Positions 9,121 through 20,793 of a DNA stretch of 64,000 nucleotides are shown here, piece by piece; the stretch's first letter is position 1; every line of letters starts with the position of its first letter. Made by a program: the position numbers and the translations under genes. Source of the stretch: Enoplolaimus lenunculus (Eukaryota > Nematoda > Enoplea > Enoplida > Thoracostomopsidae); the NCBI GenBank assembly GCA_030248215.1, contig JASANG010003962.1:1-64000 (forward strand), given 5' to 3'. The notes under the pieces are model-generated. The model saw only the letters and a program-made list of their open reading frames with translations, had not been told where the DNA came from and made no database searches.

Positions 9121-12100
9121 CAGATCAGTTCGACATCCTTCAGCACCTCCCTTCAGACGCTGCAAGAATCCCACAAAACACTGAGAGCTACGCTAGAATC
9201 GTTGAAAATTGCATCGACTGGAGTTTCTAAAGATCTAGAAACTACGACGCGTAAGATTTAGCTTTGTTAATACTTAATGTAGCAAGAAATAGTCTGCTCC
9301 TTGAAATTATTATACCACTTTGCGTGTAAACATGATGTTACTAATTGCCGTGCTTGGCCATTCACACTCAGTGACTAAACAAAAATATTTTTATTCGTTT
9401 AATAAATGACATGAATGGCATTCAAGTATCATACCAAGATGTAAGTCGAAATTGTATTATAACAGAAGCGAAGCAGACAATTAGTTACGGAATCGAGGCC
9501 TGCTTCGAACTAACAATTTTGTGTTTATTTCAAGTTTTCTTCAGGGCGAATTGTACATTACAAGTTAGGTGACCATCTGTTACTCATTTCTGCTACGCAG
9601 GTTCTGGTTTTGAGTTGCGCTGTTTTTACGCGATTAATATAACATCCAGGGTACAACCGGAATTATGAAATACAATAGCCGGACAGTGAAAAATACAGAA
9701 ATCGGGGCTAAGCACGGAAAGTAAAATGTGTTTCGGAAAAACAATTTTCAAACTTTCGTCGCTTTTAATGTCAAATAGATGAAGAACAAACTGTATTATG
9801 TATTAGTTTTGCAACTTAATTTAGGTCAAGACAACTTTGACCAGTTATAGAATATGTGAATCATTGGTACTTAAACTTACAGTATTTTCATGATTCTGGT
9901 CGTAACATTAAGATGATAGAACTGGGTGTTGAAAGTCCACAAGAAAATTCGCGTTTAAAAATAAGTAAAGGATTTGACAATTTTTGGAAAATTGTTCAAA
10001 TTGAAATGTTCTCAATGCCGAAAATACGGAAAAGTTCGGTGAACATCTGGATTTCTCCACCGTATCCAGAATTCCGGTTGACCATGAGTACATGAGAGCA
10101 AAATGAGAGCAAAAAGCAGAAATTATTACGTTTGTAAGTAATAATACGCGGGGATAAACATTTATGTCAAATTTAAAATGAGGTTATAGTTAACATGGAG
10201 CTTTCATTTGCAGTCAAAACTGCAATCAGAGCAAAATTTTGTACATAATGTTCCCTGTTTGATGCATTATAGATATCGACAATTCCACAATAGCATATAG
10301 TCTTAATGCGACAAGTATCCAAAATTTGATCATTCAAAGCATTGCAAAATACGACGCTGATAAAACTGGCCTTGCAGATTTTGCATTCGAACCATCAGGT
10401 ACGTTTTGAATTAAGTTCTTGACTGGCGTAAAACGTTTTTGTTCTTACTCTGATATCTTTGAGTAATTTTATTTTGGCGACGAAGAGCATTTTCTCAGAT
10501 CAGTTCTTTTTCAACAAATTTTGGTTCCTGATATCAGCCTCGTTGTCACTGATTTTAATTTATAAAAATCTGTCAGTGGGGGTTCTTGCATTAGCGGTTT
10601 TTAACTAATGATACAGTAAAATATTCGACTTGTTGTACAGAGTTTACAGTGTTTTTATGTAACATCTTTGCCGAAATTGCGATATGTGGGTTGTTGCAGA
10701 TTGAATTTTTCTGCGTTAAACGAGCACGCAGATTAAAACGGTGCTAGTAGCTAGTGTTGACTGTGCAGCAGGGTGCAACCGGAATTACAATTTACCGGAA
10801 CCGGAATTTGAAAAAAATTACCGGAACCTGGAAGTAAAAAATACATACCATCGAAAAATTCATTTTTATTTTCTTTTTGCTGTATTACTGGTGAAATAAT
10901 CTTAATTGAAAATAGGTATTCACTTAATCTGGTGCATTTTAGATTTTCCTTAAAATTGCAGCATATAAATACATAAGTAGATTTCTGAATTGAAGCTTTG
11001 CCATGAGATTTAATGTAAAACTAAAACGATGCTTCTCGTTCGGTTCACTCACCAGGTTTTATCGACAATGGGGCCAAACATAGGGCGCTCAAAATTGAAA
11101 GCTTGCCTTTACCGTATGCTTTAACACAACATTGCTTCTAGCTTCAACCTCGCTTAGTTCGCGAGATTGCTATAATTGAGAGACTTTCATATCAGAAAAA
11201 ACCCAAAAGTGATGTTCTAAAGAGCTCCACCGATTATTCCACGTCCAAACTTAAATTTTTAAAAATTTGAATTTTTAAGGTCCCAATTTTCTCCATTGGG
11301 CCCACAATTTTTTGTCGATAAACTAGACAAATTATACCGTTTGACACGGGTTGCGGAGCTAAGACGGGTATTGAGAAATGTTCTCCAATCAAACGTATGG
11401 CTAAAGAGTTATTGTCAAATAACTAATTCTAAGTTAAGCAGTACAATTGGTTTTGTTGACCCAAGGGGCTGGCCTTGTGTGCTTACAAATCGAATGTTTC
11501 TAAAATTCAGACTTTGGCACGGAATGATATACAGGGGATGTCGTCAGAAGATCAAATATGCAAAAAGTTTCAAAATCCAAGAATTTTTGGGCAAACGCCC
11601 GCTAAGGATGGGATAATCGATCACTCAGACAAAGAATGAATTTTTTCCATTTTTTTCATTTTCTTCTGGAAAAAATGGAAAAATTCATATTTTCCGGTTA
11701 AAATTTTTTCCGGAAAATACAACCCTGGTACAATAGTTTCATTTCCTGGCATAACCAAAATGGTAATTAGCAATTGCTGGTTACAATGATTTTAAACATA
11801 ATACAATGTCAATTCTAATCGAGTGAGAGCAGTTTCGTACGTTATAAAAACGCTTCTATTATCGCCGAATTCAACAATACTTTAGACGACCTAGGGCAAG
11901 GGTTATATTTTTATGAATTAAAATTAATGAATCCAAGGTTTGCGCTGATATAAGTCCGACTGTTCCTTATTTTTCATAACTTGTTACTAGGACCGGTGAA
12001 GGAAGGCGTAACTGGTCTTGGTATACAGGTTATTGCAATAAGTACATATATCATTCACTTTAACATATTGCAGAAATGAATCCGGTTCCTGGAATCTACG

Positions 12101-15100
12101 AGGTGAATATCACACTTTTGTAAGAGGGATATGAGAATATGAGATTAAATATTAAAATATTCTGTTGTGGAAATTTTAAAATATATAATTTTGTACTTTA
12201 ATTCTATTAAAGAGTTGAATTTTCGTTCAAAAACGAATTTGTTGAAATTATTTTTTGGTCTTTAAAAGAAATATCAAAAATCGATTCATTGATCACATTT
12301 TCCATATTACGCTTTTGTGTTTGATTTGGTGTTGAAATTAAATTAAAAACGTATTCGAAATCGACTTGGATAATTTTGTGGATACGTAAAAAACTTTGTA
12401 TTGCACTCAGAAACTGAATGACTTATGAAAATCAAATCACAGTTTTGAACAAATGCATTTGAAAAGGCTTCGTAAAGAATATTAGGCAATTTAAAGAACC
12501 ACAAACATAATACTCCCGGAATTGTTAATTTCGGAAAAAAATTACAGGAACCGGAACCGAAAGGTGAAAAATGTCTGAACCGGAATTCCGGTTGCACCCC
12601 GTTGCGTAGTTTCATGAAAGTACAGAAAACATTTTAAGAACTATTTCTGGATGCAAACAATGCATTTTCAGTATGAATTCGATTTTGTTGATCGTCTGTT
12701 TAGATAATGTAAATTAGAATTACAGTCGCTTACAGATCAAAATCTGCGGGGGCGATTTTACTATCGTGTTTCTTCATTGCTCTCGACTACCTGCGTCTAC
12801 AGAAGCGACTGCGGCCGTTTGTCAAAGCGCGGTTGTAACCGTATTTACAAGCTATTAAAATCTTTGTGATAGGCAAGTGCGACTGCGGTCGCGGATATGG
12901 TCGCAATGAACACAAGCAATTATATCGCGTCTGCGATCGATTGCGTCCAAGAAACGATCAGTCGTGATCAGAATCACGATTGAGACATGATGGCGGCTGC
13001 ACTTAATTCTGTCCGTGACAGTACCACTTTTGGGAATATCGTAAACAAACTTATTTAACATATTATATTTAAGGTGGAAGTATTATAAGCACTCGGTGCT
13101 CGAAAACGTATTCATCATACAGTCGGTATCTGAGTTATCTATGGTTTCCGATAACAAGAATGGATTATAACCCGCGGGTTGTTATACAGGTTTGTTATTC
13201 ATAGCCTGAATTATTTTTTCAGCACGCGACACGATATTACCTTGTGCACATTCCGAAATTTACTACGTTGTTTTACCTGAATGCAATAAAATGTAAATTT
13301 ATTCCGACTAGAATTACAATAATAGCAATAAGTCTTGCTCATTTTACGATAGCAACCAAGGTTTTTAGCTTTTTCGTCAAAAATGCACTCATGTTTGTGT
13401 AATTTTCGTTTCATTTACGAAGAGATAATAAATTGCAGCCCGAGTTCTATCTGTGGGAACTGTCATGTTTTAACTGCAGCTTGTTAACAATGTTGTGGTA
13501 TATGACTGTTTTTGAAGGATATCAAGTTTGACTTTCATGAATAATGCCAGTTGCGATAAAAAGTGCTTTTCGTTGAGCCATGTTTCAGCCTGGAATACAC
13601 CCTGGTGAATGTTGGTCGTTTGAAGGATCTGTAGGATTTTTAATGATACAACTAAGTGGACAAGTGATGATATCGGCAGTTTCATATGAACACATCCCTA
13701 TTGAAATTTCTCCTGAAGGTCATATTGAATCGGCACCTAAGCAGTTTGAGGTTTATGTAAGTGATAGTTTATAACTGCTTACTCCAACCAGTATTTACTA
13801 AGAACAGGTTCGTAAAAAAGCTGCGTACCGCAAGTTCAGAGCTTTGTATTCAGACTTCATATTACCGCCTTTTTCATCTTGGCTGTCATTTAGTTCAAAA
13901 ACGACGACGAATTTACTTTGTGTTTCTTTACTCGCCAGAATCAGTTACAAGATTATCGTTGTTTTAAGTGGTGCCAGCGCTCTGGCGTTTTGAGGATTTT
14001 TACCGAAATCTTTCACTGTAATTCCATGTGTTTAGCTGACGTGTTCTGTTATTTTTCAGGGTTTGAATTCAGTGGACAGCGAGAACAAAATCTTGCTTGG
14101 AAATTTTACATACTTGGCAACACGAGAGCCGCTACAGTACTTTCCGGTACAGGTACGTGCACGTACAGTCAGGGACGGACAGAATAAGGTTGGCAATAAT
14201 CGCGGTTATATAACCGCGGTTGAAGTTTCTTTTTGTCACGACCGTTACAATCACGTTTGAAAATTTATACTTGGCTACCGCGGTTGTGGTCGTGGTTATG
14301 GTTGCAGTAACCGCGAGCAATACAAATCGAGTGTACGAGCAATTGCGTCAAAGAACCGACTAGTCGCGATCTGAGACGCGGCTTGTGACATGATCACGAT
14401 TGCACTTAAGTCCGTGACTGTAGCATACATTCCAAGTTGAACCAGTTCATTTAACAGATTTCTTATTAACGGGTTGTTGCGGTACACGTTCTCGGCTGAA
14501 TCCACATTTGTGTTGACGTGTAATACGAAAATTTATAAACTGCAGTCAGGGATCGACCTGGTATTAATTTTAACGAATACCAGAACCGGATAGGGAATTT
14601 TGTACCAGAACCGGAGCCGGATGTTAACCGGATGTAGGACATAAGTTTGTACGCTGTTGGAAGTACTTGAGTGGTACAACAATTTGTATTTATGGATTTA
14701 AGATTAATTTTTTGTTTCGAATTTTCTTTCCATGTAGTGTCCATTCATGTATTGCTCGAAATTGCAGTCGCTTCGAAATATGTAGTACTGTGACGTGCAA
14801 AAAACAGTTCGTTCCGATATCTGGTAGGTTTATACCGGAACCGGATACGTATGTCGGATTATGCCGGATATTAAACCGGAACCGGATATCCGGCGATCCC
14901 TGACTGCAATATCTGACATTAAAATAAATCCAATAGCTTCCTATTATTTTGATTATCTGAAACGTTGTGGCTACTGTAGTGACCCGAATAAGAGCTGGAC
15001 TGATATTTATTTGGCCTCTCCAAAGGGTACCTCTCTGTTATTCGGTTACGGACTGTTATTTATTTTTAACCCACGCTCCGCCCCCCTACGTTGCTGATAT

Positions 15101-15582
15101 ATATCGGTACTGCAACTATCCGTTGAATTAAACGTTTATTTGTCTTGCATCATATAGCTTGAGCGATCATGCAATGTTATACTTAGGAATGTACTTTCAA
15201 AATTTATATACGCTTCAAAGTTTCGTTTAGGGACTCGACCCGCTTACGGACTCTTATTAGGGATACAGACTCCTATTGATTTGGACTCAAAATGGGACGA
15301 CCCTCGTCTTATTACCGCACACCCTATTATTCGGGTCACTACAGTAGTTGCTAATAAGTAACTATCCTTCTTCGCATTTTAAGCACTATTTATTAGTGAA
15401 TGCGTTTATAATTCAAACCACTAACAGCAAATTATTTGTTTTATGTTCCTGCGAAAAAATTAAAGTCGTTTCGAATAGCAGAGTTTCGCTTCTTGTCGAA
15501 TCACGGTCATCCGAAGTTTACATGTTTATACCGTGTGAGAGTTCATGGACAGCGAGTTAGACCTGGTTATAATAAGCCGTAA
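9121..15582 (+). CDS. SUN domain-containing nuclear envelope protein (SUN1/SUN2-like), 3' six exons
   Basis: SUN proteins sit in the inner nuclear membrane and bind KASH peptides in the perinuclear space to form LINC complexes. Six exons join in frame: 9121-9250, 10273-10398, 13074-13189, 13589-13756, 14060-14152 and 15466-15582, giving 249 residues of C-terminus. The first encodes a coiled coil (LQTLQESHKTLRATLESL). The next begins the SUN domain (AKYDADKTGLADFAFEPSGG). The third is the KASH-lid region with ISTRCSKTY and RVVIQ. The fourth has HPGECWSFEG and YEHIP...SAPKQFEVY. The fifth has LLGNFTYL, and the last has NHGHPKFTCLYRVRVHG plus ten extra residues. The lid Cys and the CW/TC pair that forms a disulfide in vertebrate SUN2 are all present. 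The first exon has a tandem CAGCAG acceptor, so its start is uncertain by one or two codons. The last acceptor (TTAAAG) was chosen because it keeps phase 0. The transmembrane and N-terminal part is not found. Confidence 0.93.
9647..10086. mobile_element. hAT-like MITE, CAGGGT(G/A)CAACCGGAATT family, in SUN intron
   Basis: It starts CAGGGTACAACCGGAATT and ends AATTCCGGTTGACCATG, a good terminal inverted repeat of the family whose best ends read CAGGGTGCAACCGGAATT. The interior has no coding capacity and is rich in CCGGAA words near both ends. It lies in the intron between the first two SUN exons. Confidence 0.7.
10769..12605. mobile_element. Composite: CAGGGTGCAACCGG hAT-like MITE split by another element, in SUN intron
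   Basis: The left end CAGGGTGCAACCGGAATT and the right end GGAATTCCGGTTGCACC face each other about 1.8 kb apart. The interior contains a minus-strand copy of a different hAT-like element (10975-11727), so this is probably one short MITE opened by a nested insertion. It occupies most of the SUN intron 10399-13073. Confidence 0.6.
10975..11727 (-). mobile_element. hAT-like element, CAGGGTTGT family, truncated copy nested in another MITE
   Basis: The reverse complement begins CAGGGTTGTATTTTCCGG and then matches the copies at 27205-28227 and 57881-58700 over several hundred bases (shared words include TGCCCAAAAAT, GGGCCCACAATTTTTTGTCGATAA and TCGACAATGGGGCC in part). Its far end is missing. No coding capacity remains. 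Confidence 0.65.
12724..13021. mobile_element. Possible MITE ending GTCCGTGACAG
   Basis: The right end (TTAATTCTGTCCGTGACAG) is related to the end of the element at 14170-14420, and the interior shares the same GCGGTCGCGG / AACCGCGGTT vocabulary. The left end near CAGTCGCTTACAG is a guess. It ends 53 bases before the third SUN exon. Confidence 0.4.
14170..14420. mobile_element. MITE with CAGGGACGGAC / GTCCGTGACTG ends
   Basis: Imperfect inverted ends CAGGGACGGACAGAATAAGG and TTAAGTCCGTGACTG bracket a 250-base interior rich in AACCGCGGTT. It begins only 17 bases after the donor of the fifth SUN exon. No clear target-site duplication is seen. Confidence 0.5.
14547..14902. mobile_element. hAT-like MITE, CAGGGATCGACC family, with 8-bp target duplication
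   Basis: The ends are CAGGGATCGACCTGG and CCGGCGATCCCTG, with GGATATCCGG-type palindromes just inside. The flanks are ACTGCAGT (left) and ACTGCAAT (right), a 7-of-8 match that fits the 8-bp duplication of hAT transposons. It lies in the last SUN intron. Confidence 0.8.
14974..15344 (+). mobile_element. TA-flanked MITE, CTGTAGTGACCCGAATAA family (Tc1/mariner-like signature)
   Basis: The inverted ends CTGTAGTGACCCGAATAA and TTATTCGGGTCACTACAG are flanked on both sides by TA. The 371-base interior is non-coding and carries GGACTCTTATTAGGGATACGG-like words. It is one of about ten copies in the window and lies in the last SUN intron, about 120 bases before the terminal exon. Confidence 0.85.
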
Positions 15583-16035
15583 AGTGAATATTGTGCTGTA
15601 AACGAAGAAGCGTCTAAAAAATGACGGAATATCCGATCGCAGCAAAAATAACATTTTATATCTGGCTCTGGTATATATTCTAATCTGTCGCATATTCATA
15701 GCTAAAAAGTATTCCACAAACTTACTTTTATGAGCAGAGACTTTGGTCATGGCCAGGTTGGGGCTATGCTACTCGGTGCTTTGACAACAATGCTACTTGG
15801 TGGTTTCACAAGGCAGACTATCTGAGAGGCTGTTCCCAAACTTTAGCAGCGTTCTCTATCTCTGATTTTCTGCGGACGGGTTTAAAACATGCCCAGAAAC
15901 GATATAAAACTAACGAAAACATTCTTTTTTACAATGTCATAATACTTAGGAGAATGGATAGGAAAGAGAGAAAGAAAACACGAGAGCGCATAGCGCCGAA
16001 ACGCACACACAGGCAGGCAACGAAAACCGCGAACC

Positions 16036-16079
<44 letters not shown>

Positions 16080-16163
16080 ATTTTGGAAAACGCAGCTTTC
16101 ACTATTTAAACTCAAGAAAAAATTTAGGTCCACAAAAGATCAAACGCGATCAAAACTATGGTT
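15583..16163. other. 3' flank of the SUN gene, no gene seen
   Basis: The stretch follows the SUN stop codon. It holds no recognised coding region; its only clear feature is the long A run at 16037-16078. No AATAAA signal was found close to the stop. Confidence 0.4.
16037..16078. repeat. Poly(A) run of 42 bases
   Basis: An uninterrupted A homopolymer follows a GC-richer segment (GAGCGCATAGCGCCGAAACG). It could be the tail of a decayed retroposon, but no SINE or processed-gene body can be recognised before it. Confidence 0.8.
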
Positions 16164-16838
16164 TGGAACCCGGGGTGCGACCTCAATTACAATTTACCGG
16201 AACCGGAATTGGAAAAATTCGCCGGAACCAAAAAGTGAAAAATTCATGCCACCGAGAAAGTCATTTTAATTTGCTTTCTTGCTCAGACAGTGAACGATTG
16301 TGGAGCACCGCTACCTGGTTATACAAAGATTTGAGAAACAAAATGACCCTTCTGGTTACACAAAATTCTATTTTTGAAAGGAAACCCAAAACACTTTCAT
16401 TTTATTGTAACAAAGCAAAAATAGTTGCATTTTCGCGTTTAAAACATTTAAGGCATTGTTTAAAAAATTACGGGTCATCCGCATTTATAACGTCACGCTA
16501 TGTTAAAAAATTATCCAGTCTATTCGATTTGTCTGGGATCAAAAACAATGCTATAGCTTTAATTTAGGGATTGTCTCAAGGGTTTTTGAAACAGTGGATT
16601 TGTCCCGAGCCTTTTAGAACGGTATAGGGACAGTAGCCAAGTGAAAAATAAAGTTAAAAAATGAAGTTTGGACGGCGATTTATTAGTTTAATTGTATGAA
16701 GCGGTAATTCAAAGCAGACAAAAATATTCAAAATTTTTGTTAAAAATCCCAGTTTTATTTTAGGAAACGATTAAAAATTGACCGAGACCGAGACCAAAAG
16801 TCGCGGTCTCGTTTTTTTGGCCGAAACCGTCCATCCCT
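16164..16838. mobile_element. hAT-like MITE fragments (CCGGAACCGG and GACCGAGACCGAGACC types)
   Basis: The left end (GGGGTGCGACCTCAATTACAATTTACCGG) resembles the CAGGGTGCAACCGG family, whereas the right end (GGTCTCG...CCATCCCTG at 16790-16838) resembles the element at 59658-60060. The two ends are therefore from different families, and this is a composite or two truncated copies. Confidence 0.5.
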
Positions 16839-17341
16839 GAAAATCAGGAAATGAACAATGGCGTTATGATTTGTTTTTTCCAATGTCGACGGGAAGGATA
16901 TCTTACGATTTTTTGCCTTCAAGTTAATATATACTTTGCTTTTATAATTTATATTTATAAACTTCGCAGGAATTGTTGCTCTACTGTGCGTGACTGCGAT
17001 GCGCTAAGATAGGTAAAAAAGGTGGACCTTTACAATCCAGCTTTTGTCTTCGTACAACCGCAGCAGGACCATCGTAGATTTAGCATACTTTTAAATTTAA
17101 ACCTAAGTGTTGAAAACAGTGTAAGCCTAAGCCTAAGCAACAAATCTAAAATCTAATCGTACTTTTCTACAATCACACCAGAATACGGGGCCGCCGGAAA
17201 GTAACATAGACCGCTGCTATGATAGAAGAACATGATCATAAAAGCGTGTTTCGTGGTTATAAACATGTTTTGATTCAAAATTTGTTCAATGTTGTTACTG
17301 TTTCTTGCTTTTAACTTTGCAGTGGGAAATAGTGGGCTTTA

Positions 17342-17695
17342 CGGTAGTGACCGGATTAAGAGAGTGGGTCCCCATTTTGAGTCCAAAGCTGATAGAGTTC
17401 CTAAGCCGTAATTAGAGTCCATAAATGTCAATTTTCCCCAATTGTAGCGCATAAATGACTCCAGGACGAAATATAGTTGAGTTAGCGTTTGAAAGTACAT
17501 TTCTAAGCATACCCTTACTTAGATTATCGCTCAAACTTATTCAACAGATTGTTGCAGTACCGGAGATTTATATCGGTAACGTAGGGCGCCGGATGACCGG
17601 TTAAAAAGAAATAACAGTCCGTAATCGAATAACAGGGGGAACCTTTTTAGAAGGCCAAGTAAATATCAGTCCCCCTCTTATTCGGGTCACTACAG
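17342..17695 (-). mobile_element. TA-flanked MITE copy (CTGTAGTGACCC family)
   Basis: The left end CGGTAGTGACCGGATTAAG and right end TTATTCGGGTCACTACAG are each flanked by TA. The interior is in the reverse orientation relative to the copy at 14974-15344. Confidence 0.8.
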
Positions 17696-17731
17696 TAAAT
17701 GTGAATTATCCGTAATTATATATAGTAATAA

Positions 17732-18095
17732 ATCGCTCCGGGATCAAATAACGTTGGTTTCCAAACTTTAAAGCGTACTTCAGTTTTGAAAGAACATTCT
17801 TATGAATAACCTTGCATTATCGCTGAAGTTTTTGACACAAGACAGCCGTTTAATTGAACAGATTGTTGCAATACGGTATATACCAGTAAAGAAGGATGGC
17901 GGAGGATTTGTTAACAATAAACAGTCCGTAATTATCCTATCTGTTTTATAAGCGTGCTATACCTACTAAAGTTGGAATCGACATCGGTTCGGCATCGGCA
18001 TTGTCAACTTTTCAAAATAAGAATCGGCGGGGGTAGCCTCTGGAGAGGCCAAATATTAAATGACAGTGTATCCGCTCTTATTTGGATCACTACAG
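17732..18095 (-). mobile_element. Truncated MITE copy (CTGTAGTGACCC family)
   Basis: The right end (TTATTTGGATCACTACAG then TA) and the GCTCAAACTT / TTTAATTGAACAGATTG interior are recognisable. The left end is lost, and a short unrelated segment with GACATCGGTTCGGCATCGGC interrupts it near 17970. Confidence 0.65.
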
Positions 18096-18302
18096 TATAT
18101 GTTGCAATATGATACCATATGTAAAACATTTAGCTTGTATTACGCTAAAAGCAGAGCTAAACCATTGTACCTAGCAGTGTTTACTGTTCACCGTAATTGG
18201 ATGTTTGTCTTTTTGATATGCAAACGCGCGTTGCTAAGCGTTGCCTCAAGCGTACTGTCCGAAATTGTGTAATGTAGTCACTGGAACGGTGCAATAGCTC
18301 CT

Positions 18303-18505
18303 TAAAGCCCATGTATAGAACAGGGCAGGAACAGTAGCATAAGCATATTTCTAAGCCTAAACCTAAGCCTAAGCTTAATGTTGAGCCTATTCCTAAGCCT
18401 AAGCCTGAGCCGAAGCCTAAGCAAAAAATTTAGCCTAGAGCTTAAACTGAATCTATTACAGCCCCTCCGGAAAGCGGTCCGGCAGTGTTCAATACATGGG
18501 CCCTC
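18303..18505. mobile_element. Small MITE with CCCATGTATAGAACA ends and TAAGCC core
   Basis: The ends AGCCCATGTATAGAACAGGG and GTGTTCAATACATGGGCCC form an imperfect inverted repeat around a core of TAAGCCTAAGCC. A related copy is at 42433-42586 (GGCCCATGTAAAGATCAGGG to CCCTGTTTTGTACGTTGGCC). Confidence 0.6.
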
Positions 18506-18638
18506 TTTAATGTCGGTTTCGGCTGAAGTTTACGTAGAACCTCAGGTCTAAAAATAAATTTATCTGTTACATATAATTTTCTTAGGGGTTTTTAATCTCA
18601 CCAAAAAACTAACGTAGTGCTTTCGTAAAATTCATATA

Positions 18639-19070
18639 CTGTAGTGACCCGAATAAGGGGGGCTGATATTTATTTGGAATCTCCAGAGGGTACCCCTCCT
18701 TGTTATTCGGTTACTAATGGATTGTTATATATTTTTAACCCATGCTCCGCCGCCCTTCGTTACTGATATATATCCGGTTACTGCAATTATCCGTTAAATT
18801 AAACGTTTATTTGTCTTGTGTCAATAGCTTGAGCGATAATACAAGGTTATACTTAGGAATGTACTTTCAAAATTTAAGTACGCTTTAAAGTTTCGAACTC
18901 AAATTATTTGGTCCTGGAGTCATTTATGCGTTACAATTAGGGTTAATTGACATTTATGGACTCTAATTAGGGTTTAGGGCTCTATCCGCTTACGGAATCT
19001 TATTAGGGATACGGACTGCTATTGATCCGGACTCAAAATGGAGACCCCCATTTTATTCGGGTCAATATAG
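18639..19070 (+). mobile_element. TA-flanked MITE, left boundary of the inverted duplication
   Basis: The left end is CTGTAGTGACCCGAATAAG and the right end CTTATTCGGGTCAATATAG variant (TTTTATTCGGGTCAATATAG), with TA on both sides. Its inner half is repeated in inverted form at 23109-23290. Confidence 0.82.
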
Positions 19071-20422
19071 TACAGGTTTTTCTAGTATTTTATTTTTACT
19101 GATGACGTTCATTTAGTTGTATAGTAAACGTGAACATATTCGGAAAAACGTGTTTCATTCACATCGTTTTCCTCCAGAAAACTTGTGCCTTGCTTGCGTA
19201 AAATGTCAATCTTACCTTCGCAATACTATTTTGATTATTTAGAAACAATGTGTTAAGCCAATGCTAAGAATAAACGGAAACGGATAGTGTTTGAATTAAC
19301 GGATACGGAAAACTTCTATTGAATTGCAAAAGTTTCGGCCACTGCATAGATCATGGGCGGAACAGTAGTAAAGGCACATTCCTTAGCCTAAATCTAAAGC
19401 GTAAGAATTTGCTTATCCCTAAGCCTATGTCTAGCAGAAAATTAAACTAAACCTTAATAGCTTACTCTGTTTCTCCAGTGCCACTGAACAACGTTCAGCT
19501 CATGGTCTTTACTTGGGCCAATGTTTCGAGACATGCGAATATACACATGGCTTTCTAAAAGTTTAAATAAAAATAGACACCAAAATTATTTATTTTGGAT
19601 AAATTTCGTATTATGTCATATAAACGAAGCATATCTGTAATGAAAAATTGAGAAGTATACACGTGATTTATAACTAATTTTGAGCGACGGAGAAAGGCAT
19701 TGATTATATTCAGAAATGGAAACGGGCGTCTGGTTTCATCCTTTTTTACAACAAAAAGTTTGTGCCTTAACTATCTAAAGAAGCGGGTTACATTAGCGTC
19801 GGGTGTATCCGGATAGTAGATACGCTCAAAGTGCGACAACAATTTACACTTGTCTTCGGTGCACAATTTCAATAGAAAATTTAGATCAAGCGTTACAGAA
19901 ACCTCGCATGTCTCACATAGATTTTTCCTGTTTGTCTTGCTCGTTCATGGCTGTTTTGCGGCCAATGCGCTCAATTTCAATAGAAAATTTAGATCAAGCG
20001 GTACAGAAGCCTCGCATGTCTCACATAGATATTTCCTGTTTGTCTTGCTCGTTCATGGCTGTTTTGCGGCCAATGCGTTTTTCCAATGCAACCTTTCCAA
20101 AACTCATCGTTTGAGACTGTCATTTGGGACGTTATACATCCTCTCGAGCACTCGGTAGTTTGGTTTACCTGAAACAAAATTTACAAAGCGTTAATATCAA
20201 GGCGTAAACAGATCGGATAAAACTAATTTTCCAGTGTAAGTTAAGTTGCGCATAATGCTACTTTATAAGAATAAATACAAAATTAAGCGTCAACTTTTAT
20301 GAAAAAACAGTGTTGTCAAAAGAAATAGCAGCGTTTCTTTTTGAATTCTCTCATTTAGTTAAAGATGACTTCCTGGCAGCAAAAATAAATTAAAAATTGG
20401 CATCAGATTTAGCACTCATGCT

Positions 20423-20674
20423 CTAATAGTTTAAAAATGAACTAGACTCCCGCGCCAGTTCTACAGCCTTTTTCATATTTTCCTCATCCCATTTTAGAAT
20501 TTTCCGCTTCTGCGCGCCAAGTGCTTGGAGTTTCGTACCGTTTTCGTGCGGCCTTTGGAGGAAAGTCAAAGAATAAGTAGGTACATATACTTGAGTATAG
20601 ATCAACGACGCAATGGGTATTTCACATGATTGTGCGTTAAGTATGTTGGCAAACAGTGCTACAAATTTGGACAA
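20423..20674 (-). pseudogene. Decayed psq-type helix-turn-helix gene, left-arm copy, first part
   Basis: The minus-strand 83-codon frame ends with KRKILKWDEENMKKAVELAR, which matches the start of a psq (pipsqueak/pogo/Tigger-type) helix-turn-helix domain. The continuation is at about 20000-20175 on the same strand after an intron-like gap: NYRVLERMYNVPNDSLKR and then, in another frame, GRKTAMNEQDKQE. It is non-functional: the second part has an in-frame stop and a frame change. It could derive from a Tigger/pogo DNA transposon or from a domesticated host gene. Confidence 0.6.
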
Positions 20675-20793
20675 TCGAAACCATAAAAATCAGCAGTAAT
20701 TTAGTCTGGTTTATGCGAAGTATAAATGGAACCAGAGCATTCGTTATGTTTGATAACTTAACTTGAATTTTCCTTTCGCAAAATCTATTTATA

